A stretch of 64,000 bases of DNA from Mycobacterium sp. IS-1742. GTDB lineage: Bacteria; Actinomycetota; Actinomycetes; Mycobacteriales; Mycobacteriaceae. Of the stretch, positions 34,065-42,650 are shown in pieces. A model generated the notes under the pieces. The model was not told where the DNA came from. It saw nothing but the letters and a program-made list of their open reading frames with translations, and ran no database searches. The position numbers and the translations under genes were made by a program. Each line of letters opens with the position of its first letter. Within the stretch, counting starts at the first letter, position 1. Location of the stretch: contig NZ_LQIV01000009.1 of the NCBI RefSeq assembly GCF_001500125.1, positions 53,081-117,080 of the forward strand, in the 5' to 3' direction.

Positions 34065-36997
34065 TCTGGGGTATCCACTTTCTCGTCGAGCTCGGCGACC
34101 AGTTCCGCGCCGGTCACACCGCCCAGCAGCGTGGCGAGCGGGACCGTCCGGCCCATGACGCGCCGGAACCTCTTACGCAGGTCGAGAGCGAGCAGGGAAT
34201 CGACACCGAGGTCGAACAGCGACGCGTCGAGGTCGATCCCGGCGGGGTCAATGATCTTGAGGACTGCCGCGAGTTCGCCGCGCACGGCATCGGCGGTGTC
34301 CATCGGGGCGGCGGCGGGGGTTTCGGGTGCGACCTGTGCGCGCACGGGTTCGTCGCCGCCGGAGAACATCCGGATGCGGTGCGGGTCGGCGGCGAGCACC
34401 AGCGGGTCGACGGTGTGCTCGCGCAGGCTGGCCTCGATGGCCTGTTGGGGGACCATCGGCCGCAGTCCGGAGCGCTCGATGCGGGCGGTCTCGCCGGCGT
34501 CGACGATTCCCGACCCGCTCTCGGACTGCCACAGCCCCCACCGCACGGCCGTGCAGCGGCGACCGTCGGCGCGCAGCCGCTGCGCCGTCGCGTCGAGCAT
34601 CCGGTTGGCCGCCGAGTACACCGCGTGGCCGCGACCGCCCCACAGCCCGGACACCGACGAGCACAACAGGATGCGGGCGTCCTGGCGCAGCGGCCACAGT
34701 TCGACGACGTGGGCGAGGCCGACGACCTTGGCGCCCAGCGTGTTCGCGGCGGCCGACGCATCGAGGCGCTCGCCGCTGGCGAATGTCGCCGCACCCGCGG
34801 CGTGGATCAGCAGCGTCGCTCCGCCGCCCGCGGATCCCGCTGCGGCGCGGACGCTTTCACGGTCGGTGAGGTCGCACGCAACCGACAGCACCTCGGCGCC
34901 GTGGGGTTCGGCGAGCCGCGCGAGCACCGTCGGGTCGACGGTGCGGCGGCTGAGCAGGACGATCCGCCGAGCACCCCGGTCGGCGAGGTGGCGCGCATAG
35001 TGCAGGCCGATCTCGCCGGCACCGCCGGTGATCACCACGTTGTCGAGGACGCCGGAGTCCAGCGCCCAGGCCGTCGCGGCAGGGGCGTCGGACACGGTGC
35101 GCCGGAACAGCACCGGACCCGTACCGTCGTCGCGGATGGCGAGCTCGCCCGCCCCGGTCAGCAGCGTGTCGACGAGCGCCGGGTCGACCGTCACGTCGGC
35201 GGACAGGTCCAGGTGGTGGAAGCCGAGGTCGGGGTTCTCGAGCCCGAGGCTGCGGTGCATCGCGGCGGTCGCTGCGGAGGACGGCGTCAGCGGCTCCCCG
35301 GCGCGCACCTGTTCGCCGGCCACGGTGAGCAGCCAGATGTCGCGGCATCGCGGCCCGGCCGCGGCGGGGTAGCGCAGTGCGCCGGCACCCACCAGTTCGG
35401 TGAGCGCCGCGACGGCGGCGCCGGCGTCGGAGTCGTCCGCGGCTTGCGGTGCGACCACGACCATGACCTCCGCGTCCCCCGGCGCGGTGAGCGCCGCACG
35501 GGGGTGACCGCCGACGACCGTGCGCAGCCGCTCACCGAGCGCACCGGCGGCGCCGAGGTCCAGCACGGCCACCGCGACAGGCGCCGTGGACGCCGGCCGG
35601 GCACTGTCGCCCACCGGTTGCCAAACCTCCTGGGCGACGGTGAGGGTCGCCGACTCGGGCAGCGGTTCGGGTGCCGCCCACATCGGCGTATCGTGCATCG
35701 GCGCGTTCGGGAAACCCCGCAGCCGATTTCCGGTGCGAGCGACGGCGTCGCGCCAGCCGTAGCCCGCGTCCGACGCGGTCGCGGCCGCGAGGTTGGCCGA
35801 CAGCGCCTCGCAGATCGGGATGTCGCGCCTGCCCGATCCGACGAGCGTGGCAGCGGTGTCGCCGAGCAGGTCGCCCATCGCGAACAGCAGCTGTGGATGC
35901 GCGGACAGCTCGACGAAGGTGGTTGCCCCACAACGCAATGCCGATTCGAAGGCGAGGTCGAATCGAACCGTGTCGCGCAGGTTCCGGTACCAGTAGTCGC
36001 CGAACGCGGTGCCCGCGGGCACCACGTCTCCGGTGGCCCCGCCGATGAACTGCACCGGGGTGTCGGCGAAGACCGCCTGCGGCAGCCGGTTGACGAAGTC
36101 GTCCCGCAGGGGTTCGAGGATGCTGGTGTGCACCGGGAAGCTGACGGTGATCTCGCGCGCGAACAGGCCCTGCTCGCGCACCCGTGCGACGGCCGCCGAA
36201 ACCGCCTGTCGATCACCGGAGACCGCAACCGAGGTCGCGGCGTTGACCACCGACAGTTCGAGCCAGCCCGGTGTGGCCGCGATGACGTGCTGCGCGGCGG
36301 CGGGGTCCACGCCCAGGACGGCCACGGCGTGGTCGCCGGGCAGTCGATCGACCACCCCGGCGCGGGCGACGACCACCGCCACCGCGTCGGCCAGCGTGAT
36401 CGCGCCGGCGATGTAGGCGGCCCCGATCTCACCGAGACTGTGGCCGACGGCGACGTCGGGCAGCACACCGTAGGACCGCCAGACGTGGGCGAGCGCGACG
36501 GCGTGGGTGAACTGCGCGCCCTCGATCTCGGTCTCGGAGAAGGGGCCCTCGGATGTGGTCAGGTACCGCATCGGCGACGCCGCGCCCGCCGCGGTGAACG
36601 CCTGCGCGCACGCGTCGGCCGCGGCCCGGTACTGCGGCAACTCCCTGTACGCCTGCGCCCCCATCGACGGCCACTGCGTGCCCTGCCCGGGGAAGACGAA
36701 CGCGATGCGCGTGGCGGACCCCGCGGCGCCCCGGCCGACCAGAGGGTGATCGTCGCCGGCGGCGACCGCCCGCAGACCGTCCTTCAGTTCGTCGAGGTCG
36801 CCCGCGCGCACCACGGCCCGGTGCCGCCGCACGCGGCGAGTGGCGATCAGGTGACCGGCCACATCGGCGACCGAGGCCGTGGGATGGTCGTCCAGATAGC
36901 TCAGGACGCTCCCGGCGTCCCGGGCGATGAGGTGGTCGGCATGCGCGCTGAGCAGCACCGGCATCCGCCCGTCGGGCCACCGGTCCGGCCGCGTCAC
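34061..36997 (-). CDS. mbtD: mycobactin polyketide synthase MbtD (AT-KR-ACP)
   Basis: PKS module partner of MbtC, building the beta-hydroxy acid unit between the two lysine residues. 978 residues: acyltransferase (FVFPGQGTQW ~100; active serine in GHSLGE ~188), ketoreductase (VVITGGAGEIGLHYARHL ~655; LLCSSVSGLWGGRGHAVYSA), acyl carrier (LGVDSLLALDLRKRF, Ser ~933). It lacks a ketosynthase, which MbtC supplies. GTG start overlaps the mbtC stop (GTGA); the upstream in-frame ATG at 37105 lies inside mbtC. Confidence 0.95.
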   Translation of the reverse strand: MTRPDRWPDGRMPVLLSAHADHLIARDAGSVLSYLDDHPTASVADVAGHLIATRRVRRHRAVVRAGDLDELKDGLRAVAAGDDHPLVGRGAAGSATRIAFVFPGQGTQWPSMGAQAYRELPQYRAAADACAQAFTAAGAASPMRYLTTSEGPFSETEIEGAQFTHAVALAHVWRSYGVLPDVAVGHSLGEIGAAYIAGAITLADAVAVVVARAGVVDRLPGDHAVAVLGVDPAAAQHVIAATPGWLELSVVNAATSVAVSGDRQAVSAAVARVREQGLFAREITVSFPVHTSILEPLRDDFVNRLPQAVFADTPVQFIGGATGDVVPAGTAFGDYWYRNLRDTVRFDLAFESALRCGATTFVELSAHPQLLFAMGDLLGDTAATLVGSGRRDIPICEALSANLAAATASDAGYGWRDAVARTGNRLRGFPNAPMHDTPMWAAPEPLPESATLTVAQEVWQPVGDSARPASTAPVAVAVLDLGAAGALGERLRTVVGGHPRAALTAPGDAEVMVVVAPQAADDSDAGAAVAALTELVGAGALRYPAAAGPRCRDIWLLTVAGEQVRAGEPLTPSSAATAAMHRSLGLENPDLGFHHLDLSADVTVDPALVDTLLTGAGELAIRDDGTGPVLFRRTVSDAPAATAWALDSGVLDNVVITGGAGEIGLHYARHLADRGARRIVLLSRRTVDPTVLARLAEPHGAEVLSVACDLTDRESVRAAAGSAGGGATLLIHAAGAATFASGERLDASAAANTLGAKVVGLAHVVELWPLRQDARILLCSSVSGLWGGRGHAVYSAANRMLDATAQRLRADGRRCTAVRWGLWQSESGSGIVDAGETARIERSGLRPMVPQQAIEASLREHTVDPLVLAADPHRIRMFSGGDEPVRAQVAPETPAAAPMDTADAVRGELAAVLKIIDPAGIDLDASLFDLGVDSLLALDLRKRFRRVMGRTVPLATLLGGVTGAELVAELDEKVDTPE

Positions 36998-38325
36998 GTC
37001 GCTTCCCGGGGCCGGTCCGGCATCGCCACGACGAGGTGGGTGTTGGTGCCGCTCATACCGAACGCGGAGACCGCGCCCACGCGTTCGCCGTTGCGGGCCG
37101 GCCACGGTGTCAGCTTGTCCGCCAGCCGCAGAGCGCCACCCTCCCAGTCGATCTCGCGGCTGGGCTCGTCGACGTGCAGGGTGGGCGGGATGGTGGCGTG
37201 CTCGGCGGCGACGAGCACCTTCGCCAGCCCGAGGGCGCCCGCGGCCGACTGGGTGTGCCCGATGTTGGACTTGACCGAGCCGAGCAGCGGTCCGCGGCCG
37301 GCTGCGGTGTCGCCGTAGGTGGCGGCCAGCGAGCGCAGTTCGGTCTTGTCACCGAGTCGTGTCCCGGTGCCGTGGCCTTCGATCATGCCGACGTCTTCGG
37401 GTGTCACGCCGGCCTGCCGGATCGCCTTGGCGAACAGCCGGCTCTGGGCGCTCTCGCTGGGCGCGGTCAACCCGACGGTGCGGCCGTCGGAGTTGATGCT
37501 GCTGGCGCGGACCTCGGCGAGGACGTCGCGGCCGTCGCGCACCGCACCCGACTTGCGCTGCAGCACGAACAATCCGGCGCCCTCGGCCCAGACCGTGCCG
37601 CTGGCGTGCGCGCTGTAGGGACGGCAGTGGCCGTCGTCCGAAAGAGCGTGTTGGGTGGAGAATTCGACGAAGTACCCGGGGGAACCCATGACGCACACAC
37701 CGCCGGTCAGCGCGATGTCGCAGTCGCCGGATCGCAGCGCCTGCACGGCGAGGTGGAACGCGGACAGCGCCGAGGAGCACGAGGTGTCGACGGTGACGGC
37801 GGGGCCGGCCAGATCGAGCGTGTAGGCGATGCGTCCGGAGATGACCCCCAGCGACGTCCCGGTGATCAGATGGCCGCTGTGGTGCGAGAACTCGGTGAGC
37901 CCGGGCCCGTATTCCAGCGCCGAGGCGCCGAGGTAGCACCCGACGTCGTGGCCGGCGAGGTCGTCGGGGTTGATGCCGCTGTTCTCCAGCGCCCGCCACG
38001 CCAGGCGCAACGCCACCCGCTGCTGGGGGTCCATCGCGACGGCCTCACGGGGCGAGATCCCGAAGAACTCCGGATCGAACACCGATGCGCTGGAGAGGAA
38101 CCCGCCCAGGTCGTGGATCGGCTTGAACCCCTCGCGCCGGGATCCGGAGAACAACTCGCGTAGCGACCAGCCGCGGTCGGTGGGGAACGGACCCAGCGCT
38201 TCGCGCTGTTCGGACAGCAACGTCCAGTAGTCCTCCGGCGTCTCGATACCGCCGGGCGCCTCCACCGCCATCCCGACGACGACCACGGGATCCGCCTCTG
38301 GGACGACGCGGTCGGTGCCGGTCAT
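36994..38325 (-). CDS. mbtC: mycobactin polyketide synthase MbtC (ketosynthase)
   Basis: Stand-alone beta-ketoacyl synthase of 443 residues working in trans with MbtD. Catalytic Cys in VDTSCSSALSAFH, the two His motifs EGHGTGTRLGD and KSNIGHTQSAAG, and the closing GMSGTNTHLVV are all intact, so it should be an active condensing enzyme. ATG overlaps the mbtT stop (ATGA). Homologue of Rv2382c and nearly the same length. Confidence 0.95.
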   Translation of the reverse strand: MTGTDRVVPEADPVVVVGMAVEAPGGIETPEDYWTLLSEQREALGPFPTDRGWSLRELFSGSRREGFKPIHDLGGFLSSASVFDPEFFGISPREAVAMDPQQRVALRLAWRALENSGINPDDLAGHDVGCYLGASALEYGPGLTEFSHHSGHLITGTSLGVISGRIAYTLDLAGPAVTVDTSCSSALSAFHLAVQALRSGDCDIALTGGVCVMGSPGYFVEFSTQHALSDDGHCRPYSAHASGTVWAEGAGLFVLQRKSGAVRDGRDVLAEVRASSINSDGRTVGLTAPSESAQSRLFAKAIRQAGVTPEDVGMIEGHGTGTRLGDKTELRSLAATYGDTAAGRGPLLGSVKSNIGHTQSAAGALGLAKVLVAAEHATIPPTLHVDEPSREIDWEGGALRLADKLTPWPARNGERVGAVSAFGMSGTNTHLVVAMPDRPREAT

Positions 38326-39059
38326 CCGCCGCCCACCAGTGCGGCCACCTCGTCGAGGTGCTCGTCGAGGTAGAAGTGGCCGCCCTGGAACGTCGACAGC
38401 GTGAACCGGCCCGCGGTGTGCGAGGCCCAGCGCCGCGACCACTCCTCGCTGATCCGGTGGTCGCGGTCGCCGCGCAGCGCGTGGATGTCGGCGCTGATCT
38501 GCTCGTCACGCCGACAGGCATATCCGCTCAACGCGCGGTAGTCGGCCTGCACCGCCATCACGAGCAGTTCGACGAAGTCCTCGTCCTCGAGCAGCCGGGG
38601 GTCCGTCCCGCCGAGGTCGACCATGTCGGCGAGGACGTCGCGGTCGGTGCTCGGCAGCGGCGCGGCCTCGGCCGCCGTGGACGGAGCCTGCCCCGCCGAC
38701 GCCCACACGGTGCGCACGGTGACGCCGTGTCGTTCGGCGACCCGGGCGAATTCGAAGGCCACCACCGCGCCCATGCAGTGGCCGAACAGGTCGAGCGGGC
38801 CGAGACGGTCCCACGGCCCGGCGTCGAACAGCTGGGCGGCGAGGTCGCCGATGCTCTCCGCCGCGGGGTGCCGCAGTCGGTCGGCCCGCTGCGGGTACTG
38901 GACGATGTAGGTGTCGATCCCGTTGGCGGAGAACGACGTCGCGAGTGCACGGTAGGCCGCGGCGGCGCCGCCGGCGTGCGGGAACACGACCGCCGTCGCG
39001 CCACCCGTGGCCGGGAACCGTTTCACCCAAGGCGCGAACTCCAGTTGCTGCGCCGTCAT
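38322..39059 (-). CDS. mbtT: mycobactin thioesterase with Cys nucleophile
   Basis: Alpha/beta-hydrolase of the type II thioesterase family, 245 residues, likely releasing stalled or finished acyl chains from the mycobactin carriers. It starts PWVKRFPATGGATAVVFPHAGG, has Asp in GDRDHRI and His in GGHFYLDEH as triad members. The nucleophile elbow reads FGHCMGA: Cys95 stands where these enzymes normally carry Ser (GHSMG). In M. tuberculosis, as I recall, the thioesterase is fused to MbtB; here it is a separate gene, coupled by 4-bp overlaps on both sides. The symbol is by position and role. Confidence 0.85.
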   Translation of the reverse strand: MTAQQLEFAPWVKRFPATGGATAVVFPHAGGAAAAYRALATSFSANGIDTYIVQYPQRADRLRHPAAESIGDLAAQLFDAGPWDRLGPLDLFGHCMGAVVAFEFARVAERHGVTVRTVWASAGQAPSTAAEAAPLPSTDRDVLADMVDLGGTDPRLLEDEDFVELLVMAVQADYRALSGYACRRDEQISADIHALRGDRDHRISEEWSRRWASHTAGRFTLSTFQGGHFYLDEHLDEVAALVGGG

Positions 39060-42000
39060 CGGGACGCCTGCGCCGACGTCGAGTCGAGCGCGGACGCCAC
39101 GTCGACCGCGTTCATGTCGGTGACTTCGAGGTAGAGCTCGGCGACGGCGTCGAGGCGCTCGCTACCGGACTCGTTGTCGACGAGCCGCTGCGCCAGGGCG
39201 CCGACGGTGCGCGCGGCGAAGATGTCGGTGACCATCACCGCGGGCGAATCGAGCCACTCGCGGATCCGCGCCACGGTCTGGGTGGCCAGCACCGAATCGC
39301 CTCCGAGTTCGAAGAAGTCGTCGTCGGCGCCGACGCTGTCGCGGTCGAGCACGGTGGCCACGATGTCGGCCAGCGCCCGCTCGAGTGCGGTCTCCGGTGC
39401 GCGGTACGTCGGCGCCTGACCGGTCGCGCGTTCGGCCATGCTCCGGGTCAGCTCCGCGGTGACGGCCCTGCGGTCGATCTTGCCGCCGACCGTGAACGGG
39501 ATCGCCTCGACGAGCGCGATGTGGCTCGGAACCATGTGCGGCGGAACGAGTTCGGCCATCCGACGGGTGAGGTCCTCGACGGTGAGGTCATCGGAGCAAC
39601 GCACGATCGCGGCGAGTTGTTCGGTGCGCCCGTCACCGGGGGCTGCCAGCACGGCGGCCACCGCGGCGTCCACGGCGGCGATGCGGCGCAGCGCGGCCTC
39701 GACCTCGCCGAGTTCGATGCGATAGCCGCTGATCTTGACGCGGTGGTCGGCGCGACCGACGAAGTCGATCTGCCCGTCGGGCAGGTAGCGGACGAGATCG
39801 CCCGTGCGGTACCAGGTTCGGCCGTCATGCACGACGAAACGTTCGGCGGTCAGGTCACGCCGGCCACGGTAGCCACGGGCGATTCCGCACCCCCCGACCC
39901 ACAGTTCGCCGGGCACCCAGTCCGGGCAGTCCGCACCGTCGGCGGCGACGACGCGGCAGGTGTTGTTCGGCAGCGGGCGCCCGAACGGGACGGCGGACCA
40001 CTCATCCGGCAGGTCCCCGGGCTCGCAGATGGTGTTGTGGATCGCGGTCTCCGTGGCGCCACCCAGACCGGCGAACCGCACGCTCGGCGCGGCCCTGCGC
40101 AGTTCCCGGACCATCTCGGTGCGCACCCAGTCGCCGCCGGTGGGGACCACCCGCACCGACGGCAGCCCACCGCCCACCTCCAGCAGCATCTCGAGCCAAC
40201 CGGGCATCCAGTGCAGCACGGTCACCGAGTGCTCGGCGATCATCCTCGCCCAGCTGTCGGGGTCGCGACGCTGCGCCTCGTCCACCACGACCAGCGACCC
40301 GCCGGCGCGCAGCATCCCGAAGACGTCGAGCACCGACAGATCGCCCTCCAGCGTGGACAGCGCCAGGCTGCGGTCCGACGGCCCGATCCCGAAGTGGCCG
40401 TTGATGAATTCGAGCGTGTTCATGGCCGCGCCGTGGGTGACCTCGACACCTTTGGGCTCGCCGGTCGAACCGGAGGTGAACAGCACGTACGCGACCCGGT
40501 CCTGCTCGATCGTCGCCGGGGTGACGCCGTGTACCCGCGACCCGACGCGGACCGCCTCGGCGATGGTCAGGCCCGGCAGGAACGCGGGCGGCTCGTCACC
40601 GCACGCGAGGGCCATCCGCACGCCGGCGGTGCGCAGGATGCTCTGCGCACGGTCGGCGGGCTGGTCGGCGCCGATGGGCACGTACACCGCGCCCGCGGCA
40701 TGGATCGCCAGTAGTGCGGTCACCTGGTCGGCGCACTTGGGGCCCATCACCGCGACGGTGTCCCCCGGTGCGACGCCGGCCACCTGCAGGGCGCCGGTGA
40801 CCGCCAGGACCCGCTCGCACAGTTCGGCATAGGTGAGGGTGCCGGTCGAGCCGATCACCGCGGTGGCGTCGGGTGTCCGTGCGGCGCTGCGGAAGAACCC
40901 GTCGTGCAACGCGTCGTCGCTGCGTTCGGCGGTGGTCTCGAGCGCGCGGCGGACCGCCAGTTGCGCGGCGGGCACCGCGGGCGGATCGACGGCGTCCCAC
41001 GCCGCCTCGTCGGTGGCGAGCCGCTCGAGTTCGGCGAGCTGGTAGGCGAACATCGCGTCGATGACCCCGGGCCGGAACGCGTCCTCGCGGACGTCCCAGT
41101 TGACCAGCAGGCCGCCGTCGAAGGGCGTCACCTGCGAGTCCAGCAGCACCTGCGGCCCCTGGGAGATGTGCCACACGGGCGTCCCGAACTGGTCGGTGAC
41201 GTCACCGGCGAACAGGTCTCCGAGGCCGAGCGCACTGGTGAACACGAACGGCGCCAACGTCGGGGTGCCGTGATGGCGGCTCAGGTCGCGCAGCACCGAC
41301 AGGCCCGAGTAGGCCGCATGGCCGGCGGAGGTGTGCAGCGCCTCCTGCATCACCCGCGCCCGCTGCGCCGGCGTGTGCGCGTCGGTGAAGTCGACGTCGA
41401 GCATCAGTGACGACGAGAAGTCGCCGACCAGCCTGTCCACGTCGGGGTGGAAGGGTTCGCGGCCGAACATCGGCAGGTTGAGCAGGAAGTGCCGGCTCGT
41501 CGACCAGCGGGCCAGCGTTCCGGCGTAGGAGGCCGCGAACGCCATCGCCGGTGTGATCCCGCGTTTGCGCGCGGCCGCGTAGAGACCGTCACGGGTGCCG
41601 GCGTCGATGAACCGCCAGCGCCGGGTGCCGCGCCGCGGGTCGCGCTGTTCGGCGCGCGGAACCAGCGGCAGGGCGGGGGCTTCGGGGAGTTCGGGGATGC
41701 GCTCGGTCCACCATCGGCGATCCTCATCGGCGTTCGGCCCAGCGGTGGCGGTGAGCGCGCTGCGGTATTCGCGGTAGGTGTACTGCAGGTCGGGCAGCTC
41801 CGCTCCGCGGTAGAGCGCGGCGAGGTCCGCCATGAAGTTGCGGTAGCTGACCGCGTCGGCGGCCTGCATGTCGAGATCGACGTGCAGGCGGGACCGCCCG
41901 CCGGGCAACAGGGTCAGCGCGAGCTCCAGCACCTCGCCCTCGAGGAGTTGATGCGATTTGGCGTGGCGGATGACCTCGAGTTGTTCGTCGGCGTCGGCGG

Positions 42001-42541
42001 CCTCGAGGTGCCGCAGGTCGGTGACCTTGACGGGTAGTTCGCGGTCGCTGATGCGCTGCATACCGTCGCCGAGGATGTCGACGCGCAGCATCGGGTGGCG
42101 GGCGGCGAGCCGGGCGGCGGCGACGCCGAGGCGTTCCGGATCCACACCCGCTCCGTCGAATTCGACGTACAGGTGGGCGGCCACGCCGCCGAGTTCGGTG
42201 AGTTCGTTGCGGCCCACCCACAGCGCATGCTGGATCGGCGCGAGCGGGAACGGCGCGTCGGGGTCCGCGCCACCGGTGGTAGCCGCGGTCGATTCCGTTG
42301 CAGCACCGGTGTTTTCGACGGTGCATTCGCCGACGAGCTGCGTCCAGGCGGCCACGGTGGGGTTCGCCGCCATCGCCGCGAACCGCACGTCGATGCCCTG
42401 CTTCCGCCAGCGCCCCGACAGCGACATCATGCGGATGGAGTCGAGCCCCGAGGCGATCAGGTCGGCATCCGGGTCGAGTTCGGACTGGTCGACACCCAGA
42501 AGTTCGGCAACCTCCGCCCGTACAGTCTGCGAACTGGTCAC
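39056..42541 (-). CDS. mbtB: phenyloxazoline synthase MbtB (ArCP-Cy-A-PCP)
   Basis: First NRPS of the pathway: receives the aryl starter from MbtA and condenses it with serine or threonine to the oxazoline. 1161 residues: aryl carrier (IASGLDSIRMM, Ser35), cyclisation domain with the DxxxxDxxS motif as DMQAADAVS (~223), adenylation domain (VLFTSGSTGEPKG ~687; WYRTGDLVRYLPDGQ), carrier (LGGDSVLATQ, Ser ~1079). No thioesterase domain; it is separate (mbtT). GTG start supported by GGTGGAGG 5 nt upstream. First gene of the operon, behind two iron boxes. Confidence 0.96.
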   Translation of the reverse strand: MTSSQTVRAEVAELLGVDQSELDPDADLIASGLDSIRMMSLSGRWRKQGIDVRFAAMAANPTVAAWTQLVGECTVENTGAATESTAATTGGADPDAPFPLAPIQHALWVGRNELTELGGVAAHLYVEFDGAGVDPERLGVAAARLAARHPMLRVDILGDGMQRISDRELPVKVTDLRHLEAADADEQLEVIRHAKSHQLLEGEVLELALTLLPGGRSRLHVDLDMQAADAVSYRNFMADLAALYRGAELPDLQYTYREYRSALTATAGPNADEDRRWWTERIPELPEAPALPLVPRAEQRDPRRGTRRWRFIDAGTRDGLYAAARKRGITPAMAFAASYAGTLARWSTSRHFLLNLPMFGREPFHPDVDRLVGDFSSSLMLDVDFTDAHTPAQRARVMQEALHTSAGHAAYSGLSVLRDLSRHHGTPTLAPFVFTSALGLGDLFAGDVTDQFGTPVWHISQGPQVLLDSQVTPFDGGLLVNWDVREDAFRPGVIDAMFAYQLAELERLATDEAAWDAVDPPAVPAAQLAVRRALETTAERSDDALHDGFFRSAARTPDATAVIGSTGTLTYAELCERVLAVTGALQVAGVAPGDTVAVMGPKCADQVTALLAIHAAGAVYVPIGADQPADRAQSILRTAGVRMALACGDEPPAFLPGLTIAEAVRVGSRVHGVTPATIEQDRVAYVLFTSGSTGEPKGVEVTHGAAMNTLEFINGHFGIGPSDRSLALSTLEGDLSVLDVFGMLRAGGSLVVVDEAQRRDPDSWARMIAEHSVTVLHWMPGWLEMLLEVGGGLPSVRVVPTGGDWVRTEMVRELRRAAPSVRFAGLGGATETAIHNTICEPGDLPDEWSAVPFGRPLPNNTCRVVAADGADCPDWVPGELWVGGCGIARGYRGRRDLTAERFVVHDGRTWYRTGDLVRYLPDGQIDFVGRADHRVKISGYRIELGEVEAALRRIAAVDAAVAAVLAAPGDGRTEQLAAIVRCSDDLTVEDLTRRMAELVPPHMVPSHIALVEAIPFTVGGKIDRRAVTAELTRSMAERATGQAPTYRAPETALERALADIVATVLDRDSVGADDDFFELGGDSVLATQTVARIREWLDSPAVMVTDIFAARTVGALAQRLVDNESGSERLDAVAELYLEVTDMNAVDVASALDSTSAQASR

Positions 42542-42566
42542 AACGCCTCCACCGCGTTCCTCCAAG

Positions 42567-42585
42567 TCAACGTAGGCTGCCCTAA
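42567..42585. promoter_or_regulatory. IdeR-like iron box 1, mbtB side
   Basis: TCAACGTAGGCTGCCCTAA matches TTAGGTTAGGCTAACCTAA at 13 of 19 positions. It lies 26 bp upstream of the mbtB GTG in the divergent mbtB-mbtA control region. Repression of the mycobactin operon by iron-loaded IdeR is established for M. tuberculosis. Confidence 0.7.
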
Positions 42586-42586
42586 C

Positions 42587-42605
42587 TTCAGGAAGGCTAT
42601 CCTAT
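42587..42605. promoter_or_regulatory. IdeR-like iron box 2, mbtA side
   Basis: TTCAGGAAGGCTATCCTAT matches the consensus at 13 of 19. It overlaps a TATATT -10 hexamer (42603-42608) reading toward mbtA, so IdeR binding would block mbtA transcription. The two boxes are one base apart, suggesting co-operative binding by paired IdeR dimers. Confidence 0.7.
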
Positions 42606-42650
42606 ATTCAAGGGGTCGAACACTCCTACCCAGAGGGGCCTTTCCGCGCG

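Noticed and set aside
34043..37318. Long plus-strand open frame (over 1000 codons) opposite mbtD
   Set aside because: Mirror of the high-GC codon pattern; mbtD on the minus strand has complete AT, KR and ACP motifs, while this frame is Arg/Gly/His-rich with no domain.
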